Assembly: GCA_001796415.1 (NCBI GenBank)
Contig: MGML01000195.1
Span: forward strand, 1-6,960
DNA: 6,960 nt
Origin: Chloroflexi bacterium RBG_13_46_14
Lineage (GTDB): Bacteria > Chloroflexota > Dehalococcoidia > Dehalococcoidales > UBA2162
Reading direction: 5' to 3'
Of this stretch, positions 1 to 6,677 are shown piece after piece. Below the pieces are notes generated by a model. That model did no database searches, was not told the origin of the DNA, and saw nothing but the letters and a program-made list of their open reading frames with translations. The position numbers and the translations under genes are program-made. Every line of letters begins with the position of its first letter. Positions within the stretch are counted from its first letter, which is position 1.

Positions 1-1645
1 CACTGAACAAAAACGAATTGAAGAGCAAATACAGAAGACGAATAAACAGCTCGATAAGCAGAATGAGAAACTGCATATCCAGGCTGAGCAGTTAATACAG
101 CAGCAGCAGGAGCTGGTTGGTAAAAATAGAGAGATAGAACGCGCCAACCAGATGAAGTCCGAATTTCTGGCAAGTATGTCACATGAACTTCGCACACCAT
201 TAAACGCAGTAATAGGATTTTCCGAATTAATGCTGGACGGCATTACGGGTGATATCAATGATGAACAGCGAGAATGCCTGAATGACATCCTCAATAGTGG
301 ACAACATCTCCTTGAACTGATTAATGATGTTCTTGATCTATCCAAGGTAGAAGTCGGTAAGATGGAATTCAGACCGGTTGAACTGGATGTGTCAGATGTA
401 GTAAATGAAGCGGTTCAGACGGTCAAGTCATTACTGGATCAGAAAAAGCATACGGTGAATATAAGCGTTGAAGAAGGTATCGGGCGGATCTACGCTGATA
501 AAAGCAGGTTAAGACAGGTGCTGCTTAATTTACTCAGCAATGCTACCAAGTTTACACACCAGGGCGGTAAACTGGATGTGACAGCGGTGACGGAAGACGG
601 CATGTGTCTGATAGGCGTTAAAGATAATGGAATCGGAATAAAAAAGGTAGATCAGGAAAAGATATTCGAGGTATTTACTCAGGTGGAGACAATCGAGGAC
701 GAAACTCCGAAGGGTACTGGCCTGGGTCTTACACTGACAAGGCAGTTTCTGGCTGCTATGGGCGGAAAAATTCGGGTGGAGAGCGAATATGGTAAGGGAA
801 GTACTTTTTTCTTTACCATTCCTTTTTCACGACCAGTAGATGCGGTATCTGAATCACCTGAAGAAATCATGACCGAAAAAGCAGGTCAACGACCATCGAG
901 CCGCCGAAAAAAAGAAATGGTGCTGATTATAGATGATGATCCTGTAACCAGGAGATTATTCTCCGCATGGCTAACGGAGGAAGGATACTCGATCGCTGAA
1001 GCTTCAAATGCCGATGAAGGAGTTAAGCAGGCAGATACATTGCTTCCGAATATAATCATCCTGGATATCCTGATGCCGGATAAGGACGGCTGGTATGTAC
1101 TGAACGAGCTGAAATCAAAGGTAAAAACAAGTAAAATACCTGTAGTTATTACTTCATTCGGTGAAGAAAGAGAGATGGCTTTCAGTCTTGGAGCAATTGA
1201 TTACTTTAATAAACCGATAAATAAAAAGAGATTTCAGAAACGCATCGCCGAAATTGGTTTAAAACAACACGACAGAGTGCTGGTTGTCGATGATAATCCT
1301 GTTGATATACATCTTGTTTCATCCATATTAGAAACAGAAGGTATCACGGCACTTTCAGCCCATGGCGGTAAAGAAGGTCTAGAAATAATTCGTCGAGAAA
1401 AGCCATCATTGGTAGTACTCGACCTGATGATGCCGGATCTTTCGGGATTTGAGGTGATCGAGATACTTCGTGAAACTGAAGAAGCTAAGGATGTTCCTAT
1501 TATCGTTTTGACATCTAAAGATCTCTCAAATGATGAATTAAGCTACCTGAGACGTCAAACCGAAGGAGTGGTTAAAAAGAGTTCTTTTAACCGCAAAGAT
1601 TTTCTTTCAACCATAAAGAAGCTGATAAAGTCTGGAGCATTATAA
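1..1645 (+). CDS. Hybrid sensor histidine kinase with two C-terminal receiver domains, 5'-truncated
   Basis: The reading frame is open from the window edge (first full codon at base 2) and runs 547 codons to TAA, so the true start and sensor region lie upstream. An internal ATG at 152 is not the start, because the 50 codons before it encode a coherent coiled coil with Ile/Leu every seven residues. Numbering from that Met: HisKA H-box with phospho-acceptor His11 (codon 182-184) in SHELRTP; HATPase with N-box Asn130, G1 motif DNGIGI at 158-163 and G2 motif GTGLGL at 188-193; receiver 1 with acidic residues 261-263, phospho-acceptor Asp305, Ser335 and Lys354-Pro; receiver 2 with Asp380/381, Asp424, Thr454 and Lys476. 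In receiver 2 the usual Lys-Pro is Lys-Ser, a variant common in tandem-receiver kinases. All catalytic residues are present, so the kinase should be active. No Hpt domain follows. It would autophosphorylate on a signal not visible here and pass phosphate to its own receivers or to the next two gene products. The input signal is unknown. Confidence 0.95.
   Translation, partial: TEQKRIEEQIQKTNKQLDKQNEKLHIQAEQLIQQQQELVGKNREIERANQMKSEFLASMSHELRTPLNAVIGFSELMLDGITGDINDEQRECLNDILNSGQHLLELINDVLDLSKVEVGKMEFRPVELDVSDVVNEAVQTVKSLLDQKKHTVNISVEEGIGRIYADKSRLRQVLLNLLSNATKFTHQGGKLDVTAVTEDGMCLIGVKDNGIGIKKVDQEKIFEVFTQVETIEDETPKGTGLGLTLTRQFLAAMGGKIRVESEYGKGSTFFFTIPFSRPVDAVSESPEEIMTEKAGQRPSSRRKKEMVLIIDDDPVTRRLFSAWLTEEGYSIAEASNADEGVKQADTLLPNIIILDILMPDKDGWYVLNELKSKVKTSKIPVVITSFGEEREMAFSLGAIDYFNKPINKKRFQKRIAEIGLKQHDRVLVVDDNPVDIHLVSSILETEGITALSAHGGKEGLEIIRREKPSLVVLDLMMPDLSGFEVIEILRETEEAKDVPIIVLTSKDLSNDELSYLRRQTEGVVKKSSFNRKDFLSTIKKLIKSGAL
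2..151 (+). other. Signalling coiled coil in front of the kinase core
   Basis: The first 50 visible residues of the kinase contain no proline and are rich in Gln, Glu, Lys and Asn. Hydrophobic residues fall exactly seven apart (visible residues Ile10, Leu17, Leu24, Leu31, Leu38, Ile45). This is the pattern of a parallel dimeric coiled coil leading into the DHp helix that carries the phospho-acceptor His. The companion core position is mostly polar (Asn14, Asn21, Gln35, Asn42), which suggests a weak or register-shifting coil suited to signal transmission. That functional reading is inferred. Confidence 0.75.
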
Positions 1646-1670
1646 CTCGGATATAACTGGAGAAGATAAT

Positions 1671-2039
1671 ATGTCGAAAAAAGTACTTATTGTAGAAGAT
1701 GACCCCAAAAACATGAAGCTGACTTTGATGACATTAAAGCCGCACGGTTATGAGTTGATATGCGCTATCGATGGCGAAGAGGCAGTAAATACAACTTTCA
1801 ACGAAAAACCGGATATTATCTTGATGGATATGCAATTACCAAAGATAAGCGGGATAGACGCTATAAAACAGATTAGAGAACATCCTGATTTTGCAGAAAT
1901 ACCTATACTTGCATTGACCGCTTATGCCATGAAAGGCGATGAAGATAAGTATATCGATGCCGGTTGTACCGCTTATATGTCTAAACCTATAAACACAAGA
2001 GAATTACCCGCGAAGGTTGCAGAATTACTTGGAGAATAA
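1671..2039 (+). CDS. Stand-alone response regulator receiver (DivK/CheY-like)
   Basis: This 122-residue protein is a single receiver domain with no output domain. All key residues are present: acidic pair Asp10/Asp11 (after Glu9), phospho-acceptor Asp53 in LMDMQLP, Thr83 and Lys105 followed by Pro106. The stretch GDEDKYIDAGC before the YMSKPI motif resembles DivK and the receivers found with hybrid kinases more than chemotaxis CheY. The start is ATG with a good GGAG at 1659-1662, eight bases upstream, and the gene begins 25 bases after the kinase stop. It probably takes phosphate from the upstream kinase and acts by protein-protein contact, either as a shuttle or phosphate sink or as an effector on the downstream TadZ-like protein or the pilus motor. 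The specific partner cannot be read from the sequence. Confidence 0.93.
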   Translation: MSKKVLIVEDDPKNMKLTLMTLKPHGYELICAIDGEEAVNTTFNEKPDIILMDMQLPKISGIDAIKQIREHPDFAEIPILALTAYAMKGDEDKYIDAGCTAYMSKPINTRELPAKVAELLGE

Positions 2040-2075
2040 TATATTCTATAAGAAAAGGTTCATAATACGCCATCC

Positions 2076-2081
2076 GGGAGG
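2076..2081 (+). promoter_or_regulatory. Ribosome binding site deciding a GTG start
   Basis: GGGAGG lies five bases before GTG at 2087. It is the strongest Shine-Dalgarno match in the window and supports GTG as the start, since the receiver fold (VLVVDDD) begins only three residues later and leaves no room for a later start. Confidence 0.8.
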
Positions 2082-2086
2082 TTACT

Positions 2087-3199
2087 GTGCCCAAAGTCCT
2101 TGTTGTTGATGATGATCCTGCAGGCCAGAGATTAATTAAATATATGCTTACTCCCCAAGGATATGAGGTTATTACTGCTTCTAACGGTATTTTGGGATTA
2201 CAGATGGCAACTCAGCAATCTCCGGATCTTGTCATACTGGATATAATGCTTCCCGGCATCGATGGCTTTGAAGTGTGCAGGAGACTTCGCGAAGGATCCA
2301 ATACGGCTAAAATATCTATCGTAATGCTTTCCGGGAAAGCCCAGGAGACCGACCGAGATACCGGTCTGAAAATGGGCGCCGATGCTTATCTCATCAAGCC
2401 GGTAGACAGACAGGAACTTACCGATACGGTAAACAAACTTATAAACGAAAAAACTGAGGTTGTTAAGCAGCGACAGGGAAAAATCATCACATTAATAGGA
2501 GCACGAGGAGGTGTGGGAACCAGCACTATTACGACAAATGTTTCCGTAGCCTTAACAGACAAAGGTTATTCAACACTCCTTGTCGACCTGAGCCCATCAT
2601 TCAGTATCCTGGCTGATATGATGGGATTGACCATCAAGCAATCTATCGCAGGATTATTTAAAGGAACGGGCGGAGTGATAAGTCCCAGTATTATAAAAGA
2701 ATTAACGGTAGACCATCCATCAGGCGTCAAGTTACTCTGGGCAGATGTATTCCCAGAAGAGTATGGTAGCATGACCAGGGAGAATGTGGATAAATTACTC
2801 CAGGAAACAGGTAATTTATCGGACTTCGTCATTGTGGATGTACCTGCATCTCCATCCGACCATGCGATAGCTGCTCTTACAGCAGCAGACACCGTTGTCT
2901 TGGTAGCAGGTGCTGCCAGGGAATCACTTGAACGAATAGACACATCGGTAACAAGATTATCCAGGTTTGGTGTGGATAGTGAAAAAATTAAGCTGATACT
3001 GGTAGATCGATCTGGTAATGCGAACAACCATACTGTATCCTCCACTGGTAGTCTGCCGGTTCTTGGATTTGTACATTATTGTGATAGCGAGTGTGCCGAG
3101 GCTGAAGCAAAGAATACCCCTGTGATACTCAATGCACCGCTTTCGAAAATAGCTGAAGATATTTATAAAATCGCTATAAAAATTTCCATATTAGAATAA
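2087..3199 (+). CDS. Receiver domain fused to a CpaE/TadZ-type MinD-like ATPase
   Basis: This 370-residue protein starts at GTG. Residues 1-120 form a complete receiver: Asp8-Asp10, phospho-acceptor Asp52 in VILDIMLP, Ser82, and Lys104-Pro105. After a short linker, residues 131-370 form a ParA/MinD-superfamily domain. Its P-loop is GARGGVGTST (138-147): Arg140 replaces the signature Lys and Thr145 replaces the P-loop Lys, as is usual in the CpaE/TadZ branch. A Walker A'-like LLVDLSP has Asp167, and the Walker B-like strand VIVDVP has Asp251. Family knowledge: TadZ/CpaE proteins localise Tad pilus machinery, often at a pole, and many carry a degenerate receiver-like N-terminus. Here the receiver looks phosphorylatable. 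Placed between a receiver gene and the assembly ATPase gene, it likely positions or gates the filament apparatus in response to the kinase. ATP binding is plausible, but hydrolysis may be weak. A generic receiver-ParA protein unrelated to pili is the main alternative. Confidence 0.9.
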   Translation: MPKVLVVDDDPAGQRLIKYMLTPQGYEVITASNGILGLQMATQQSPDLVILDIMLPGIDGFEVCRRLREGSNTAKISIVMLSGKAQETDRDTGLKMGADAYLIKPVDRQELTDTVNKLINEKTEVVKQRQGKIITLIGARGGVGTSTITTNVSVALTDKGYSTLLVDLSPSFSILADMMGLTIKQSIAGLFKGTGGVISPSIIKELTVDHPSGVKLLWADVFPEEYGSMTRENVDKLLQETGNLSDFVIVDVPASPSDHAIAALTAADTVVLVAGAARESLERIDTSVTRLSRFGVDSEKIKLILVDRSGNANNHTVSSTGSLPVLGFVHYCDSECAEAEAKNTPVILNAPLSKIAEDIYKIAIKISILE

Positions 3200-3221
3200 A
3201 TTTAGCAGACATAAATACTGT

Positions 3222-3225
3222 AGGG
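3222..3225 (+). promoter_or_regulatory. Weak ribosome binding site for a TTG start
   Basis: AGGG sits eight bases before TTG at 3234. The in-frame stop TAG at 3192-3194 and the absence of any ATG or GTG between it and the first MshEN motif leave TTG as the only conventional start that keeps the N-terminal domain. Confidence 0.6.
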
Positions 3226-3233
3226 TAGACAAA

Positions 3234-4970
3234 TTGAATACAGAAAATAAAAATATAAAAACTGCACATGAAATTAACGCCTCGCAAGATACCGGTAAGA
3301 GCCTTGGTGAACTGCTGATTGAAGCAAACCAGATAACTCGACGGCAACTCGAGTCTGCACTTGATATCCAGCAAACTCAGGGAAGAAAACTGGGGGAGAT
3401 ACTGGTAGAACAGAGGTTCATTACTCCTGAAGACCTTACCGCTATACTCAGTGTCCAGATAAACGTACCGTTTATAGACCTGAAAAGGCATACTCTTCAA
3501 CCTCAGATCCTCAGCCGTGTATCAGAATGGATGGCGAGAAAGTATAACGCAGTTCCTCTTGATATAGTTGACGAATCTCTTATTATGGTGATGGCCGATC
3601 CAGAGGATACCCAGGCAATCAATGACCTGACCGCGCACACCGGGATGCAGATTCAACCGGCAATCGGTATATCAGGCGACATCCGTGAAGCTATCGATCT
3701 TAATTATCAGGCAAAAGGTGAAATAGAACAGGAAGTAAAACGACTGGTTCCGTCATATGAGGTTGGTAGAAGCTTTGAACCAATTCTTTCCATTGATACT
3801 GCAAAGAATACTCCCATTATTCGAACGGTGGAATTGTTTATTAATCAGGCAGTAAAAGGTAGGGCTTCCGACATTCATTTCGAGCCACAAAAAGACGGAT
3901 TGCGAATCAGATACAGGATCGACGGTATTCTCCACGAGTTCATGTCTCTTCCGATGGAAGTTCATCCGGCTCTTGTTTCGAGGATTAAAATCCTTGCCGG
4001 TATGAATATTGCCGAACAACGCCAACCGCAGGACGGCCAGATTTCCTATACCGTCGATGATAGGGAGATCGATATACGAGTGGCTACCATAGACAGCGCA
4101 TATGGCGAAATGGTCGTCCTTCGTATTTTGGATAAATCACGTTCCTTACTTGAACTCGGTCAACTTGGCTTTCTTGAAGATGATCTGCAGAAATATAAGA
4201 GGATGCTCGCAACTCCCTACGGACTGATACTGTCAGCCGGACCTACCGGTTCGGGTAAGACAACCACTCTCTACGCATCCATTAATGAACTCGATCGTAA
4301 ACAAAGAAATATAGTGACGATAGAAGATCCTATCGAATATTATTTCGATGACATTAACCAGATTCAGGTGAATACGAAAGCCGGAATAACATTTGCCTGC
4401 GGACTGAGAGCAATGATGCGTCTTGATCCTGATATAATTCTCGTTGGAGAGATGCGAGATGAAGAAACAGCGAATACCGGCGTGCAGGCCGCTCTCACAG
4501 GGCATCTCGTTCTTTCATCGATACACGTGAATGATGCTGTCAACGCATTTCCCAGATTAGTCCATCTCGGGATAGAACCGTTTTACTCATCCTCCGCTCT
4601 TATCGGAGTGATTGCCCAGCGTATGGTGCGTCGAGTCTGTCCTCACTGTCGGACCACTGTTGAAATTCCACCTGCCGAAAATGAAGTTTATGAACGGATT
4701 ACTGGTGAAAGACTGAGAGAATATCAATACGGTACGGGATGTAATTTCTGCGGAAATACCGGATTTCTGGGAAGGATAGGCGTCTTCGAAATTCTCGAAG
4801 TAAACGAACGACTAAGGCAAATGGTTACGGACGGGGCTTCGACACAAGAGATACGAATCCAGGCAGTGAACGAAGGCATGACGCCAATGATTTTAGACGG
4901 CATGAAAAAAATAAAAGAAGGCATAACGACACCAGCTGAAGTCATTCGTACAATAGTATCGGTTGAATAA
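3234..4970 (+). CDS. Type IV pilus / type II secretion assembly ATPase (PilB/GspE family) with MshEN domain
   Basis: This 578-residue cytoplasmic motor hydrolyses ATP to drive pilin or pseudopilin assembly through the platform protein encoded next. Residues 1-21 are a polar tail. Residues 23-46 and 52-75 are two 24-residue MshEN motifs with the characteristic 5-residue spacer, followed by the rest of the GspE N-terminal domain to about 160. The ATPase core follows: the segment around ASDIHFEP, Walker A GPTGSGKT at 336-343 (Lys342), Asp box near VTIEDPIEY, Walker B DIILVGE with Glu406, His box with His431 in SSIHVNDA, and a zinc-binding tetracysteine Cys469/472/503/506. The length fits PilB/GspE (about 560-580). 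MshEN domains bind cyclic di-GMP in MshE and some PilB proteins, but here several ligand-contact positions differ (Ser23 and Lys52 for Arg; Asn32 and Arg61 for Gly), so binding is uncertain. The tetracysteine and MshEN argue for PilB/GspE over the retraction ATPase PilT or the Tad motor TadA. The gap to the previous gene is 34 bases. Confidence 0.95.
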   Translation: MNTENKNIKTAHEINASQDTGKSLGELLIEANQITRRQLESALDIQQTQGRKLGEILVEQRFITPEDLTAILSVQINVPFIDLKRHTLQPQILSRVSEWMARKYNAVPLDIVDESLIMVMADPEDTQAINDLTAHTGMQIQPAIGISGDIREAIDLNYQAKGEIEQEVKRLVPSYEVGRSFEPILSIDTAKNTPIIRTVELFINQAVKGRASDIHFEPQKDGLRIRYRIDGILHEFMSLPMEVHPALVSRIKILAGMNIAEQRQPQDGQISYTVDDREIDIRVATIDSAYGEMVVLRILDKSRSLLELGQLGFLEDDLQKYKRMLATPYGLILSAGPTGSGKTTTLYASINELDRKQRNIVTIEDPIEYYFDDINQIQVNTKAGITFACGLRAMMRLDPDIILVGEMRDEETANTGVQAALTGHLVLSSIHVNDAVNAFPRLVHLGIEPFYSSSALIGVIAQRMVRRVCPHCRTTVEIPPAENEVYERITGERLREYQYGTGCNFCGNTGFLGRIGVFEILEVNERLRQMVTDGASTQEIRIQAVNEGMTPMILDGMKKIKEGITTPAEVIRTIVSVE

Positions 4971-5004
4971 ATCCCACATACTCTACTAATTTTGAGATAT
5001 TTTC

Positions 5005-6210
5005 ATGAATTTCAAATACACAGCATATACACCCCAACAGAAAATCGTTAAAGGTGAACTCGAGGTCGCGGATAAAAATATAGCGATCGAATCCCTGAAA
5101 CGTGCCGGATACAATATACTAAGTCTGAAATCCTACAACAAGATTAACATAGAAGACATCTTACCCAGCCTTTTTTCTGTGAAGAAAAACGATATAGTTC
5201 TGTTTTCACGTCAGTTGGCGATGTTAGTGGACAAGGGTGTTAAATTTCTGACAGCTCTGGAGTTATCGAAAGACCAGATTCACAACAGGATTCTGAAAAA
5301 ACGAATCAAAACTGTATTTGATGACGTTGAAGGAGGAAGTACCTTCTCCGATGCCCTGGCTAAACATCAAGACATATTCCCTGCAACGTATTATCATATG
5401 ATAAAGGTCGGAGAAAAAGCAGGGAAACTTGAACAGGTGCTCAGAGAAGAAGCTGAACACATAGAACAGGAAGAAGTAACCAGGAAAAAAATCCGGAGTG
5501 CCTTCATATACCCGAGTGTGATCTTTTTCATGGGAATTGGAACAGTTATTATTCTCCTAACGACCGTTCTTCCCTCAATGATGGATTTGTTTGCACAGTT
5601 CGGCTCAGAATTACCTTTCCCAACACGCATAACAGTTTCTCTGGCTGAATTTATCGATAATTATGCCATGTATCTGCTTGGTGGACTCCTGGTTCTTACT
5701 CTGTCGATCATTACATACTCACGGACTAACTCAGGTAAGTATGCTCTGGAAAGGCTTTTACTTTGTCTTCCGGTTGTCGGACGTATAATCTCTCTGCGAA
5801 ATCTCGAACAGTTCAGTCGCATATCTTCCATACTTTTAAGCGCCGGACTGCCGGTAACTGAAGTAATTCTAATCGCCCAACAGGGAGTACAGAGTGAAAC
5901 TTTACGACGTGAGCTGGCAAAGATACCTGAAAGTCTGTACCAGGGACAGGGACTTTCCCGGTCTATGAAAAATAGTACTCTATTCCCCTCTATGCTGATA
6001 CAGATGGTCATTACCGGAGAAGAGACCAATACCCTTGAGTCAAGTTTCGAGGCTCTTGCCGAACACTACGCATACGAATTCAACCAATCATTGAGCACTT
6101 TCATTTCGCTGCTTGAACCGGTACTCATACTCGTAATTGGCCTCATCATAGGTTTTATTGCGATCTCGGCAATGATGCCCATCTATTCGATCTATGATGT
6201 CATGGCATAA
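5005..6210 (+). CDS. Inner-membrane platform protein of type IV pilus / type II secretion (PilC/GspF family)
   Basis: This 401-residue protein, the usual family length, is the membrane platform turned or moved by the PilB-like ATPase to insert pilins. An N-terminal segment (about 1-60) resembles the family's start, with FKYTAYTP and later GYNILSLK. Two GspF repeats follow. Repeat 1 starts near Phe67 (FSRQLAMLVDKGV), includes GEKAGKL at 136-142, and leads into the first membrane segment after SAFIYP (about 167-192). A second membrane segment is at about 221-239. Repeat 2 starts near Phe270 (FSRISSILLSAGLPV), includes GEETNTL at 338-344 where Asn342 replaces the usual Gly, and ends in a third membrane segment after EPVLILV (about 372-391). 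ATG is preceded by a weak GAG at 4994-4996. The gap from the ATPase stop is 34 bases, as expected for a co-expressed pair. Sequence alone does not separate pilus from secretion use. Confidence 0.95.
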   Translation: MNFKYTAYTPQQKIVKGELEVADKNIAIESLKRAGYNILSLKSYNKINIEDILPSLFSVKKNDIVLFSRQLAMLVDKGVKFLTALELSKDQIHNRILKKRIKTVFDDVEGGSTFSDALAKHQDIFPATYYHMIKVGEKAGKLEQVLREEAEHIEQEEVTRKKIRSAFIYPSVIFFMGIGTVIILLTTVLPSMMDLFAQFGSELPFPTRITVSLAEFIDNYAMYLLGGLLVLTLSIITYSRTNSGKYALERLLLCLPVVGRIISLRNLEQFSRISSILLSAGLPVTEVILIAQQGVQSETLRRELAKIPESLYQGQGLSRSMKNSTLFPSMLIQMVITGEETNTLESSFEALAEHYAYEFNQSLSTFISLLEPVLILVIGLIIGFIAISAMMPIYSIYDVMA

Positions 6211-6247
6211 TATAACGGTATTCCCTTATAACTGATGAACCCAAAAT

Positions 6248-6252
6248 AAGAG
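6248..6252 (+). promoter_or_regulatory. Ribosome binding site favouring the upstream ATG of the first prepilin gene
   Basis: AAGAG lies five bases before ATG 6258. The alternative in-frame ATG at 6318 has only a poor purine run about 13 bases away. The match is modest, so the start choice is not certain. Confidence 0.45.
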
Positions 6253-6257
6253 CAACT

Positions 6258-6677
6258 ATGTCGAAAAACGATATCACTGGAAAGCAGAAAAAACCTGGTA
6301 AAAGATATCATTTAACCATGATAAAACAAGCCGGGTTCGGGCTTGTTGAGTCACTCTTAGCGGTTGCTATCCTGGGAAGTACTGTCTTTATGCTTCTCGG
6401 TGGTCTTTCTACCGGGGCGATTTCCGTTGGTATACTCCAGGAAGACATAGTCGCCGAAAACCTCGGAAGAACACAACTTGAGTACACTAAATGTCTTCCT
6501 TTTCACACTGCTCCATATTCTTACGACTCTGTAGAAATTGTTCCCGAGGGATATTCGGTTACTGCGAATGCTGTTCCGGTCAGCGCAAGAGATGACAATA
6601 TACAAAGAGTAATTATTACCGTTTACCGTGGAGATAAATCGGTATATATCCTGGAGGGATTCAAGGTAAAGAGATGA
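6258..6677 (+). CDS. Minor prepilin with class III signal (PilV/GspI-like)
   Basis: This 139-residue protein carries a prepilin peptidase site: Gly26 then Phe27 in AGFGLVES, with Glu at mature position +5, followed by a hydrophobic helix of about 20 residues (LLAVAILGSTVFMLLGG). The basic leader (KQKKPGKR and IKQ) fits a class III signal cleaved on the cytoplasmic side after Gly. With the ATG at 6258 the leader is 26 residues; an in-frame ATG at 6318 would give a 6-residue leader typical of type IVa pilins. The small globular part ends in beta-strand-like segments (RVIITVYRG, KSVYILEGFKV), as in PilV/GspI minor pilins that help start the filament. It lies 47 bases after the platform gene, and its stop overlaps the next start. 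Assignment to the PilV/GspI subgroup rests on size, gene order and overall look, so it is less sure than the prepilin call itself. Confidence 0.85.
   Translation: MSKNDITGKQKKPGKRYHLTMIKQAGFGLVESLLAVAILGSTVFMLLGGLSTGAISVGILQEDIVAENLGRTQLEYTKCLPFHTAPYSYDSVEIVPEGYSVTANAVPVSARDDNIQRVIITVYRGDKSVYILEGFKVKR
6318..6380 (+). other. Prepilin peptidase cleavage site and N-terminal pilin helix of the PilV-like protein
   Basis: A short segment from ATG 6318 encodes MIKQAG, then FGLVES and a hydrophobic stretch. Gly at -1, Phe at +1 and Glu at +5 are the three residues expected for processing and N-methylation. Confidence 0.8.

Noticed and set aside
1568..1600. Loss of the Lys-Pro motif in the second receiver of the kinase, considered as a degenerate receiver
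   Set aside because: Lys followed by Ser or Gly here is common in the last receiver of tandem-receiver kinases, and Asp424, Thr454 and Lys476 are intact.
1641..1658. TATAACT repeated at 1641-1647 and 1652-1658, with TATAAC again at 6211 and 6227, considered as -10 boxes or operator sites
   Set aside because: No matching -35 element was found at a suitable distance. The first copy overlaps the kinase stop codon, and short A/T-rich repeats are expected by chance.
2566..3045. 159-codon open frame on the minus strand inside the receiver-TadZ gene
   Set aside because: It lies wholly antisense to a clearly conserved coding region, and its translation shows no recognisable domain or motif.
3234..4970. 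Motor ATPase considered as a PilT retraction ATPase or TadA
   Set aside because: The N-terminal MshEN motifs, the tetracysteine at 469-506 and the 578-residue length match PilB/GspE; PilT is much shorter and TadA lacks these features.
5661..6029. 122-codon open frame on the minus strand inside the PilC-like gene
   Set aside because: It is antisense to conserved GspF repeat sequence with no motif of its own; treated as a shadow.
6211..6231. TATAA...TTATA inverted repeat after the PilC-like stop, considered as a terminator
   Set aside because: The stem is only five A/T pairs with a ten-base loop and no following T run, so it is not a credible terminator.
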